DNA from: Sedimentisphaerales bacterium
GTDB lineage: Bacteria; Planctomycetota; Phycisphaerae; Sedimentisphaerales; SM23-30
Length of the DNA: 5,846 bases
NCBI GenBank assembly: GCA_030636065.1
Contig: DAOVXR010000126.1
Location: 1-5,846, forward strand
Reading direction: 5' to 3'
This document shows positions 1 through 5,545 of the stretch, in pieces (position 1 is the stretch's first letter; each line of letters starts with the position of its first letter). Both the position numbers and the translations under genes were made by a program. The notes beneath the pieces are model-generated. The model ran no database searches. It worked only from the letters and a program-made list of their open reading frames with translations, and was not told where the DNA came from.

Positions 1-12
1 AGGAAAGACATT

Positions 13-1137
13 ATGAAGGAAAATTTTAACCAAAAGTTCCCCGGTTTGACTGTTTCTGTGGATTTAGGCCCTAAAAGTTACCCTGTTTTCGTTGGCTCGG
101 AGACCCTGGCCCTTTTTGGAGCCTCTTTCCTTCAATATTGCGATAGTAAAAAAGCTGTTGTGGTTACCGATGATAATGTCGGGCCGCTTTACGCTCAGGC
201 CGTTACCCAAAGCCTCAATAACAGCGGCGTCCAAAGCCACACCATCACCGTCCCCGCTGGCGAGGCCACCAAATGCAGAGAAGTCGTCGAAAGTCTCTAT
301 GACAAGCTGTTCGACCTGTCCGTCGAACGGTCAGATGCGATTGTGGCGTTGGGTGGCGGAGTAGTGGGCGACCTGGCCGGCTTTGTCGCGGCTACATTCA
401 AACGCGGAGTCAATTACGTACAACTGCCCACCAGCCTGTTGGCCATGGTCGATAGCAGTATCGGCGGCAAAACCGGGATCAACCATCCGCGGGGCAAGAA
501 TATGATTGGCGCTTTCTATCAACCTAAAATGGTGTTCGCCGATATAGCTGTTTTGAAAACCCTGCCGCGGCGGGAGCTGGGCTGCGGTTTGGCAGAGAGC
601 GTTAAACACGCCGTCATTCGTGATGGGGAGTTTTTCGAACATCTAAAAAATCACGCCGATCAAATTATGAACCTAAAACCGGAACTGATGGTCGATCTCG
701 TGGTTCGTAACTGCCGTATCAAGGCAGCGGTCGTCTCGGCTGATGAATTTGAGAGCGGCCTGCGAGGGATACTCAATCTCGGCCATACCATCGGCCATAC
801 GATTGAGACGGTATGCGCTAATCGTGACGTCCATCATGGCGAAGCGGTCTCGCTTGGTATGGTCGCCGCGGCCCGACTGGCCGCCGGACGCGGACTGCTC
901 AAGACAGAAACAATCGACAGAATAACCACCCTGTTGAACAGACTCAATCTGTCGACAAGTGTTAATGAAGAACTTCCGGTCGATAAGTTATATGAGGCTA
1001 TGAAACAGGACAAAAAGGTAAAGGCCGGTAAGATACGATTCGTCCTGCCGACCTCTCTGGGAAGCTGCGCATTTGTCGATGACATTAATGAGGACGATAT
1101 TAAAAACGCGATAAAAGAACTAACCATTATACATTGA
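13..1137 (+). CDS. aroB: 3-dehydroquinate synthase
   Basis: This cytoplasmic enzyme uses NAD and a divalent metal to convert DAHP to 3-dehydroquinate, the second step of the shikimate pathway. The 374-residue protein is full length for the family. Visible motifs are PAGEATK (81-87), the NAD-binding GGGVVGD (114-120), and LPTSLLAMVDSSIGGKT (138-154), which holds D147 and K153. K162 follows, then LAES with metal ligand E195, R251, GHTIGH with ligand H258, and HHGEA with ligand H275. KQDKK lies at 331-335. All expected catalytic and metal-binding residues are present, so it should be active. The ATG at 13 has an AGGAAAG ribosome site at 1-7, five bases upstream. The gene is GC-rich, unlike the accessory genes downstream. 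No other shikimate gene is visible in the window. Confidence 0.97.
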   Translation: MKENFNQKFPGLTVSVDLGPKSYPVFVGSETLALFGASFLQYCDSKKAVVVTDDNVGPLYAQAVTQSLNNSGVQSHTITVPAGEATKCREVVESLYDKLFDLSVERSDAIVALGGGVVGDLAGFVAATFKRGVNYVQLPTSLLAMVDSSIGGKTGINHPRGKNMIGAFYQPKMVFADIAVLKTLPRRELGCGLAESVKHAVIRDGEFFEHLKNHADQIMNLKPELMVDLVVRNCRIKAAVVSADEFESGLRGILNLGHTIGHTIETVCANRDVHHGEAVSLGMVAAARLAAGRGLLKTETIDRITTLLNRLNLSTSVNEELPVDKLYEAMKQDKKVKAGKIRFVLPTSLGSCAFVDDINEDDIKNAIKELTIIH

Positions 1138-1195
1138 TTCGAACCACAATATATGATATAAGGTTTTTATCACAGGTTCGTAAAAGGGATAACAA

Positions 1196-1540
1196 ATGAA
1201 AACACTGGATTCATGGACAAGCGTAACGGCGGATACTGAACTACTTCGCCGCTGCAAGGAAGCCATTACGGATGTTGTCCCCGACGCGACAGTGATCCTG
1301 TATGGTTCCCGCGCCCGGGGCGACGCCGGAGAATATTCCGATTACGACATTATGGTAATAGTGAACCAGACAGTAAATATGGCGCTAAAGGAAAGGATTC
1401 TCGACAACATATTCCCCCTGGAACTCGAAACCGGTGCGGTCCTGACATATATTGTCTATAATAGGGAAAAGTGGAATTCACCCCTTTACCAGGTGATGCC
1501 GTTACATAAAAACGTCGAGCGGGATGGTGTAATATTATGA
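1196..1540 (+). CDS. MNT-type nucleotidyltransferase (minimal NTase, antitoxin-like)
   Basis: This 114-residue minimal nucleotidyltransferase belongs to the polymerase-beta superfamily. The core motif GSx10DxD is exact: G37, S38, then D49 and D51, within the stretch GSRARGDAGEYSDYDIMV. The usual third acidic residue on the following strand is not obvious. That strand reads TGAVLTYIVY (about 79-88), as in MNT subfamilies that carry a hydrophobic residue there. In characterised MntA/HepT pairs the nucleotidyltransferase adds AMP to the HEPN toxin and neutralises it; that role here is an inference from family and context. The start is supported by AAAGGGA at 1183-1189, six bases before the ATG. 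The gene overlaps the HEPN gene by four bases (ATGA), so the two are almost certainly translated together. Confidence 0.9.
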   Translation: MKTLDSWTSVTADTELLRRCKEAITDVVPDATVILYGSRARGDAGEYSDYDIMVIVNQTVNMALKERILDNIFPLELETGAVLTYIVYNREKWNSPLYQVMPLHKNVERDGVIL

Positions 1541-1938
1541 CCAATGAAGAACTTGCTTTAATTAAATATCGTATGGATCGTGCCAAAGAAACAATAGATG
1601 AGGCTATATTGTTATTTGAGGCCGGGCATATTAACACGTATGTGAACCGTTTGTACTATGCCTGTTTTTATGCAGCCTCTGCCTTGTTGCTACTGAAAAA
1701 CTTTTCCACCGGCAAACACAGTTATTTACGTTCGCTTTTGCACCGGGAATTTGTCAAGCCAGGAATAATTCCGACCAAACTGGGAAAACATTTCGATATA
1801 TTATTTGACAATCGCCAGGAAGGAGACTACGGGGACTATATTAAGTTCAAGGCTGACGAAGTCAAAGATTGGCTGGAACAGACACGCGAATTCGTCAACT
1901 ATGTTGAATCAATAATCTCCAAAAAAAATAACAACTAA
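1537..1938 (+). CDS. HEPN domain protein (partner of MNT)
   Basis: This 133-residue helical HEPN protein is encoded directly after its MNT partner. The signature region is VNRLYYACFYAASALLL (36-52), followed by GKHSYLRSLLHREFVK (59-74) and the late conserved NRQEGDYGDY (92-101), which offers Tyr98 and Tyr101 as possible modification sites. Active HEPN RNases carry R-x4-6-H. Here R38 follows N37, but the position six residues further on, normally His, is Y45, so RNase activity is doubtful. The protein may be a non-catalytic substrate or partner of the nucleotidyltransferase. A GGGATGG ribosome site lies at 1521-1527 inside the MNT gene, nine bases before the ATG. The family call is firm; toxicity is inferred and uncertain. 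Confidence 0.87.
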   Translation: MTNEELALIKYRMDRAKETIDEAILLFEAGHINTYVNRLYYACFYAASALLLLKNFSTGKHSYLRSLLHREFVKPGIIPTKLGKHFDILFDNRQEGDYGDYIKFKADEVKDWLEQTREFVNYVESIISKKNNN

Positions 1939-1998
1939 CTTAATCTGGGAACACGTTGGCCAAAAGCTTACCCTACGAAAATAAAAAAAGGTGGAAAC

Positions 1999-2412
1999 AT
2001 GCGTATTTTCGACTGGTTGTTCTATATTACAGATTTTGACTTTTTGGAAGACTTACAAGAATGGAAACCTGAAAAACGCAGATGGAAAGTTATTAAATAT
2101 GTCCTTTTGGTGATTTGTTTATCCATAATAGTTATTGGATTACTATGGTTATTCAAATTCTTTTTTGAGGATTTAATACCTTCTTCTGCAATAGAGGGGT
2201 TTAAACTTCTTGCATGCATAATAATAGCCCTTGTGGCATGTTTTTTATACCTTCTTATAATTACCCTAATGCTCGAATGGTTTGAGGGTTTTGACTCTAG
2301 AGTCAAGAAGCTTTCCAGTTTTGTGCGTGTGTTTTTGTATATTGGCGCCATCGCCACGATCTTAGTTATATTCAAAGTTGCAGTCTATTTAGTTGACATG
2401 CTTCGCGTGTAG
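1999..2412 (+). CDS. Small three-helix membrane protein, unknown family
   Basis: I do not recognise this 137-residue protein. It opens with an amphipathic, acidic and aromatic stretch (1-28: MRIFDWLFYITDFDFLEDL and onward), then a basic KRRWK (26-30). Three hydrophobic segments follow at about 33-56, 70-92 and 109-132, separated by short loops; the loop at 96-108 contains SRVKK. There is no signal peptide and no catalytic motif. The ATG has AAGGTGG at 1988-1994 just upstream, a good ribosome site. It lies 60 bases after the HEPN gene on the same strand, so it could be co-transcribed with MNT-HEPN, but nothing in the sequence proves a functional link. It is strongly AT-rich compared with aroB, which suggests recent acquisition. 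R1 repeat copy 1 begins 18 bases after its stop. Confidence 0.75.
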   Translation: MRIFDWLFYITDFDFLEDLQEWKPEKRRWKVIKYVLLVICLSIIVIGLLWLFKFFFEDLIPSSAIEGFKLLACIIIALVACFLYLLIITLMLEWFEGFDSRVKKLSSFVRVFLYIGAIATILVIFKVAVYLVDMLRV

Positions 2413-2430
2413 CTGAGGTGCTAAACGGAT

Positions 2431-2480
2431 GACGGTCGGGTGGCAGCGTCTGTCCGCGGGACAGACGCTGCCACCCGTCG
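2431..2480. repeat. R1 hairpin repeat, copy 1 (complete palindrome)
   Basis: A perfect 19-bp inverted repeat has left arm cgggtggcagcgtctgtcc at 2437-2455, loop gcg at 2456-2458, and the matching right arm at 2459-2477. It is flanked by GACGG on the left and GTCG on the right. Copies 2 (3586) and 3 (4349) share the left arm but have a shortened right arm. It lies between the first membrane protein and the DUF4238 gene. No T-run follows the stem, so it is not a standard intrinsic terminator, although so strong a stem could still affect transcription or mRNA decay. Confidence 0.9.
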
Positions 2481-2603
2481 CCTGATAAATTTACCAACTT
2501 TATTGGAGTTGAACCAAAAAATAAAGAAAGGATACCTTTAATTCTCGCCGCATGGTGATCATCTCGGCGGTTGTGACGGGGAAAATAATGGTGGATTGAA
2601 GTT

Positions 2604-3389
2604 ATGGCAAAAGCAAATGCACCCATAAAGCAACATTATGTTCCAAAGTTTTATCTAAAAGGCTTCACGGAAAATGGACAAGATGAAGATTGCTTGCATG
2701 TCATAAATCAAATAACAGGTAAACAGTATAAGGCTCGTTGCGGTGAATTGGCCGTTCAGAAAAACATTTATTCACTTGATACAGATGATGATAAAGCAAA
2801 ATATGCTGTCGAAAACATTTTGAGTGTAATCGAGTCGGGTATCGCTATAATTATACCTGAGATAGTTGAATCAGAAGCAATGCCTACCGGTAAGGATTAT
2901 AGTTTGTTAATGGAATTTATAGCAATCATGGAAACACGAGTTCCCAAGGGGATTGACCGACTCAATCAGCCTTATGATTTAATGGCACGAAGTCTAGGTC
3001 AATTTATAGCTCAAAGTGAGGAATTATATAAATCGCAGATTAACAAACTTAAGAAAGAAGGGGTGGAAATCGAAGATGTCTCTTACAAAGAATTTAAAGA
3101 GTTCGTCAAATCTGGTGAATATGACGTTAAAATTGGTCAAAATACTCTTATGAAGCAATTCATAGAAGCGGTAAATATAATTCATCCAACCCTATATGGT
3201 CGCACATGGTCACTCTACAAAATCAATTCCAATCAACATGATTTTATTTGTTCTGATCATCCTGTGTTTTTGGGATGGACTAAATTGCCTAAAACGAAGT
3301 GGATGCAGCATTCTCCCGGACATGGTCTAATGGATACCCATGTCACATTTCCTTTAAACAAATCAATATGCTATCCGAGGTGTTTTTGA
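2604..3389 (+). CDS. DUF4238 family protein, truncated by a frameshift
   Basis: This 261-residue open frame matches the DUF4238 family, whose function is unknown. The hallmarks are the N-terminal KQHYVPKFYLKGFT (9-22) and the later FICSDHPVFLGW (214-225), then VTFPL (247-251). After VTFPL the frame runs into a short out-of-frame tail (NKSICYPRCF) and stops. The adjacent +1 frame carries the natural continuation from about 3358, reading TNQYAIRGVFDG, to a stop at 3577-3579. Removing one A from the run at 3356-3358 restores a 324-residue protein. The product as read lacks about 70 C-terminal residues and may be non-functional. The gene is AT-rich, stands alone, and has only a weak ribosome site (GGTGGA before the ATG). 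A sequencing error at the A-run cannot be excluded. Confidence 0.85.
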   Translation: MAKANAPIKQHYVPKFYLKGFTENGQDEDCLHVINQITGKQYKARCGELAVQKNIYSLDTDDDKAKYAVENILSVIESGIAIIIPEIVESEAMPTGKDYSLLMEFIAIMETRVPKGIDRLNQPYDLMARSLGQFIAQSEELYKSQINKLKKEGVEIEDVSYKEFKEFVKSGEYDVKIGQNTLMKQFIEAVNIIHPTLYGRTWSLYKINSNQHDFICSDHPVFLGWTKLPKTKWMQHSPGHGLMDTHVTFPLNKSICYPRCF

Positions 3390-3579
3390 TGGAAAATCGG
3401 AAGTAGTACAATGTTTAGATGTACAAATTGCGTTAATAAACAGCCAAATATCTTGTCGAGCCAATAATATTTACAGTTGTAAACCAGATTTTATCTGGCT
3501 AGATAATAATGGCTGTATATGTAATGTAGATAACCTAAAAAGTAGAATAAATGAAAGCTGCCACCAAAAAAGACTTTGA
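3358..3579 (+). pseudogene. Out-of-frame C-terminal tail of the DUF4238 gene
   Basis: Read in the frame one base ahead of the upstream gene, this segment gives about 73 codons beginning TNQYAIRGVFDGKSEVV. It continues through NIYSCKPDFIWLDNNG and ends SCHQKRL before TGA at 3577-3579. It has no start codon or ribosome site of its own and joins smoothly to VTFPL of the upstream frame, so it is the detached end of that gene rather than a new one. The last codons overlap GCTGCCACC (3557-3565), identical to part of the right arm of R1 copy 1, so the C-terminal tail may be partly derived from repeat DNA. Confidence 0.75.
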
Positions 3580-3585
3580 AGCGAC

Positions 3586-3640
3586 GACGGACGAGTGGCA
3601 GCGTCTGTCCGCAGGACAGGCGAGGCGTTTTATAATTGAA
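3586..3640. repeat. R1 hairpin repeat, copy 2
   Basis: It shares GTGGCAGCGTCTGTC with copies 1 and 3. The hairpin is cgtctgtcc (3602-3610), loop gca (3611-3613), ggacaggcg (3614-3622): nine pairs including one G-T. The tail GGCGTTTTATAATTGAA (3624-3640) is identical to copy 3. From 3595 to 3640 it is the same as copy 3 except for the loop bases and a one-base indel. An 8-bp inverted partner of GTGGCAGC (3595-3602) lies at 3557-3564, as if the missing right arm had ended up on the other side. The repeat runs up to the start of the next gene. Confidence 0.85.
3631..3636 (+). promoter_or_regulatory. Possible -10 element (TATAAT) inside R1 copy 2
   Basis: The tail of the repeat contains an exact TATAAT, 14 bases before the ATG at 3651. 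No recognisable -35 hexamer lies at a normal distance, as the stem occupies that place. If it is used, the leader would be only a few bases long and the ribosome site would be nearly lost. It is recorded because the same hexamer lies in copy 3 ahead of the RhuM gene. Confidence 0.2.
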
Positions 3641-3643
3641 AGG
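3638..3643 (+). promoter_or_regulatory. Ribosome binding site deciding the start at 3651
   Basis: GAAAGG ends seven bases before the ATG at 3651. This favours that ATG over the in-frame TTG at 3636, which lies inside the repeat and has no ribosome site of its own. The first half of the site is the end of R1 copy 2. Confidence 0.55.
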
Positions 3644-3650
3644 TTTGTTT

Positions 3651-4013
3651 ATGTATTTGGTATCCTGTATGATTCCGGGCATTGCTTTAGGACTTGTCAC
3701 GCCCACAATAAATTTCCCTTGGTTCTTTTCTATTCCTATTATTGCTGTTCTCTATAGTATTGCAACAATGCTCGTAGCACTTATAATCGGTAAAATAAAA
3801 GCCAATTCTTTGCGTAAAGTCATATGCGAACTGTGTCAACCAAATAGTCCAGGTGGAGAAGAAATGGAAAAATTGATTCAACGTGAATCCATACATAAAC
3901 AATTTATTTACCAATTCCATTTATTTCCTTTTATTGTCGGCTGTTTAGTTGTTGCTGTCCCTGTTTTGGTTATTGGTTTGGTAACGTTTGGAATTAAATG
4001 CCTAATTGTGTAA
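3651..4013 (+). CDS. Small membrane protein, unknown family
   Basis: I do not recognise this 120-residue protein. It is very hydrophobic at both ends. Membrane segments lie at about 2-20 (YLVSCMIPGIALGLVTPTI), 24-47 (PWFFSIPIIAVLYSIATMLV and onward) and 92-116 (LFPFIVGCLVVAVPVLVIGL and onward). A polar loop at about 48-90 holds CELC (a single CxxC), NSPGGEEMEKLIQRE and basic residues. The loop may lie in the cytoplasm, given the KIK and RK residues at its start. The ATG at 3651 is chosen because of GAAAGG seven bases upstream; a TTG at 3636 would add five residues. It sits between R1 copy 2 and R2 copy A with no partner gene in tight linkage. It shares the three-helix size class of the 1999-2412 protein, but I see no clear sequence similarity. 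Confidence 0.65.
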   Translation: MYLVSCMIPGIALGLVTPTINFPWFFSIPIIAVLYSIATMLVALIIGKIKANSLRKVICELCQPNSPGGEEMEKLIQRESIHKQFIYQFHLFPFIVGCLVVAVPVLVIGLVTFGIKCLIV

Positions 4014-4016
4014 ATA

Positions 4017-4068
4017 GCAGGCGTAGGCCGGACAAAAAATAGGGCGGGGCGTGCCCGCCATTTGGGGT
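4017..4068. repeat. R2 repeat, copy A
   Basis: This 52-bp element begins GCAGGCGTAGGCCGGACAAA, three bases after the stop of the preceding gene, and ends TTTGGGGT. It matches copy B (5536-5588) at 45 of 53 aligned columns. It contains a hairpin ggcggg (4043-4048), loop gcgtg, cccgcc (4054-4059). It lies between the second membrane protein and the HicB-like gene. The sequence is unrelated to R1. Confidence 0.85.
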
Positions 4069-4099
4069 TGGTTGTGTTGGCAATTTTAATAGAATTGTT

Positions 4100-4321
4100 A
4101 TGAAAGACTATCATATTAACATTTTTTTTAGTGAAGAAGACGGCGGTTATATTGCCGATATTCCCGATCTGTCGGCCTGCTCTGCTTTCGGAAATACGCC
4201 CCAGGAAGCACTTGAGCAGGTGCAGTTAGCCAAAAAAGCCTGGATTGAGGCCGCACAAGCCGAAGGAAAGCCTGTTCCGCCACCCAACTATCGACCCGCA
4301 ATCTATCAGTCCGCTTCATAA
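4100..4321 (+). CDS. HicB-family antitoxin-like protein (orphan, short form)
   Basis: This 73-residue protein has the HicB/UPF0150 partial RNase H-like fold. The recognisable pattern is INIFFSEEDGGYIADIPDL (6-24), ACSAFGNTPQEALEQV (26-41), AKKAWIEAAQAEGKPVPPP (44-62) and NYRP (63-66). HicB proteins neutralise the HicA mRNA interferase. This is the short form, with no C-terminal DNA-binding domain, so self-regulation as a repressor is not expected. No hicA-like reading frame lies on either side: R2 copy A lies upstream and R1 copy 3 downstream. The ATG has no strong ribosome site (TAGAATTGTT precedes it). It may be a leftover antitoxin, an anti-toxin against HicA encoded elsewhere, or a stand-alone UPF0150 protein. 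The family call is firm; the partner is unknown. Confidence 0.85.
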   Translation: MKDYHINIFFSEEDGGYIADIPDLSACSAFGNTPQEALEQVQLAKKAWIEAAQAEGKPVPPPNYRPAIYQSAS

Positions 4322-4348
4322 CTGCATTTGATTCAGCATGAGTAGGCC

Positions 4349-4399
4349 GACGGGTGGCAGCGTCTGTCTTCGGACAGGCGATGGCGTTTTATAATTGAA
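4349..4399. repeat. R1 hairpin repeat, copy 3 (UUCG-capped)
   Basis: It shares GACGG, GTGGCAGCGTCTGTC and the tail GGCGTTTTATAATTGAA with copy 2. The hairpin is cgtctgtc (4361-4368), loop ttcg (4369-4372), gacaggcg (4373-4380): eight pairs including one G-T. The loop closes as C-UUCG-G, the very stable RNA tetraloop. It starts 27 bases after the HicB stop and ends 29 bases before the first RhuM start. A short T-run (4387-4390) follows the stem, so weak terminator activity after hicB is possible. Confidence 0.85.
4390..4395 (+). promoter_or_regulatory. Possible -10 element (TATAAT) inside R1 copy 3
   Basis: This exact TATAAT in the shared repeat tail would place a transcription start near 4402, about 27 bases ahead of the RhuM ATG at 4429, which is a sensible leader length. 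No clear -35 hexamer is seen at 16-18 bases upstream. The promoter role is an inference. Confidence 0.25.
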
Positions 4400-4428
4400 T
4401 TGATTATCGCAGAGGATTTACTGTCATT

Positions 4429-5493
4429 ATGTGGATAGATGACCAGGTTAGTAAAAGATGTAAGATGAAGAAAAAAATTCCGGACAATCAGATTACTGTA
4501 TATCAGACACCTGAGGGTGGAATTAACATAGAAGTGTTGTACGCCAATAAAAACATCTGGCTGACGCAAAAACGAATGGCGGAACTGTTTGGGTGTAGCA
4601 CAGATAACGTTTCTTTGCATCTGAAAAATATTTATAAAGAGAAAGAACTTGATGAATCTTCAACTACCGAGGTTTTCTCGGTAGTTCAAATTGAAGGAAA
4701 AAGGGAGGTTACCCGTAATATAACCTGCTATTGCCTGGAAGCAATTATTGCTGTGGGGTATCGGGTAAATTCGGAACGAGGTACGCAATTCAGGCAATGG
4801 GCAATAACAATTCTCCAGAAATATATACACAAAGGTTTCGCCATCGACAGTGACCGCTTTAAATACGGTTCCCGATTCAGCACCCGGTTTTTCGATGATT
4901 TGCTTGAAGAAATCAGGGATATTCGAGCAAGCGAGAGAATGGCGTATCAAAAAATTACAGATATTTATGCAACTTCGATTGACTATTCTGCTAAGGCAGA
5001 AGATACGAAAATGTTTTTTGCCACAGTTCAAAACAAACTGCATTTTGCCATTACCGGGCAAACTGCCGCTGAAATCGTCGCCAAACGGGCAGATAGCACT
5101 AAACCTAATATGGGATTAACATCATGGCGAAAAAGCCCCAAAGGCAAAATTATGCCAAGTGATGTCTCCACTGCCAAAAATTATTTAAACAGACCGGAGA
5201 TCGATCATCTGAACCGCATCGTTACGATGTATCTGGATTTTGCGGAATTACAGGCTGTTCGTAATATTCCAATGTATATGAAAGAATGGATTGAAAAGCT
5301 GAATGCCTTTTTGAAGTTCAGCGAATATGAAATTCTTACTAATGCCGGTTCAATTAGCCACGAAGTTGCTTTAGCTTTGGCGAATAAGGAATATGAAATA
5401 TATCGTGTTATCCAGGATAGGGATTATATCTCTGATTTTGACAAAGAAATAAAGCGGATCACCGGAAAAAAAGATGGAAGACAAAATAACTGA
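4429..5493 (+). CDS. RhuM family protein (type I restriction-associated)
   Basis: This 354-residue protein carries the full RhuM pattern. It has an N-terminal helix-turn-helix-like segment IWLTQKRMAELFGCSTDNVS (43-62). Next comes YCLEAIIAVGYRVNSERGTQ (101-120) with FRQWAITILQKYIHKGF (121-137). Then follow EDTKMFFATVQNKLHFAITG (191-210), TAAEIVAKRADSTKPNMGLT (212-231), NYLNRPEIDHLNRIVTMYLD (251-270) and NAGSISHEVA (305-314). The name comes from a Salmonella pathogenicity-island gene; the biochemical role is unknown, and relatives often lie inside type I restriction-modification operons. The reading frame is intact. The ATG at 4429 has a distant AGAGGA. The ATG at 4465 (MKKKIPDNQITVYQT) matches the family's usual N-terminus better and is an equally likely start. 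The 3' end overlaps an hsdR-like start by 20 bases, which fits a restriction locus. Confidence 0.9.
   Translation: MWIDDQVSKRCKMKKKIPDNQITVYQTPEGGINIEVLYANKNIWLTQKRMAELFGCSTDNVSLHLKNIYKEKELDESSTTEVFSVVQIEGKREVTRNITCYCLEAIIAVGYRVNSERGTQFRQWAITILQKYIHKGFAIDSDRFKYGSRFSTRFFDDLLEEIRDIRASERMAYQKITDIYATSIDYSAKAEDTKMFFATVQNKLHFAITGQTAAEIVAKRADSTKPNMGLTSWRKSPKGKIMPSDVSTAKNYLNRPEIDHLNRIVTMYLDFAELQAVRNIPMYMKEWIEKLNAFLKFSEYEILTNAGSISHEVALALANKEYEIYRVIQDRDYISDFDKEIKRITGKKDGRQNN
4662..4686. repeat. Perfect inverted repeat inside the RhuM gene
   Basis: aactaccgag (4662-4671) and ctcggtagtt (4677-4686) form a 10-bp perfect stem with a five-base loop. It covers the codons for TTEVFSVV, between the helix-turn-helix-like segment and the conserved YCLEAII segment. 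It may be chance or a folded mRNA element; nothing else marks it as a site. Confidence 0.5.
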
Positions 5494-5545
5494 AAACACC
5501 ATTGAAAAATTTGCTATTGAACTGCTGGCAAAGCAGCAGGCGTAG
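5474..5545 (+). pseudogene. Truncated start of a type I restriction HsdR-like gene
   Basis: An ATG at 5474, with GGA in the AccGGAAAAAAAG stretch just upstream, opens a 23-codon frame. It reads MEDKITENTIEKFAIELL and continues AKQQA to a TAG at 5543-5545. The pattern I-T-E-x-T-I-E-x-F-A-I-E-L-L-x-K-Q resembles the very N-terminus of type I restriction endonuclease R subunits, which run for about a thousand residues. Here the similarity stops where R2 copy B begins (5536), and the repeat supplies the stop codon. The 20-base overlap with RhuM is what one expects of an operon neighbour. The call rests on a short match made from memory, supported by RhuM next door. It could otherwise be a short meaningless frame. 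Confidence 0.55.

Noticed and set aside
331..1127. Minus-strand and alternative + strand frames inside aroB
   Set aside because: They are shadows of a complete, well-conserved enzyme gene.
1152..1157. TATGAT as -10 element for the MNT-HEPN pair
   Set aside because: No -35-like hexamer at 16-18 bases upstream; the region is simply AT-rich.
1140..1180. Hairpin cgaacc/ggttcg between aroB and the MNT gene as a terminator
   Set aside because: Only six pairs with a loop of 29 bases and no T-run directly after the stem.
2372..2626. Minus-strand frame of 84 codons across the 2413-2603 gap
   Set aside because: It is largely translated R1 palindrome and overlaps the ends of two better-supported genes. 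No protein-like pattern.
3636..3650. TTG start five codons upstream for the second small membrane protein
   Set aside because: It lies in the R1 tail without a ribosome site, while ATG 3651 has GAAAGG at good spacing.
3551..3757. Open + strand frame of 68 codons starting at ATG 3551
   Set aside because: It overlaps the DUF4238 tail and the start of the membrane protein, and its middle is a translation of R1 copy 2 (WQRLSAGQ). No family pattern and no ribosome site.
2413..4428. Integron-type attC sites between the cassettes
   Set aside because: The gene-plus-palindrome layout suggested it, but the R1 and R2 boundaries lack paired RYYYAAC and GTTRRRY core sites at the right spacing, and no integrase is present. 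A GTTGAAC near 2508 stands alone.
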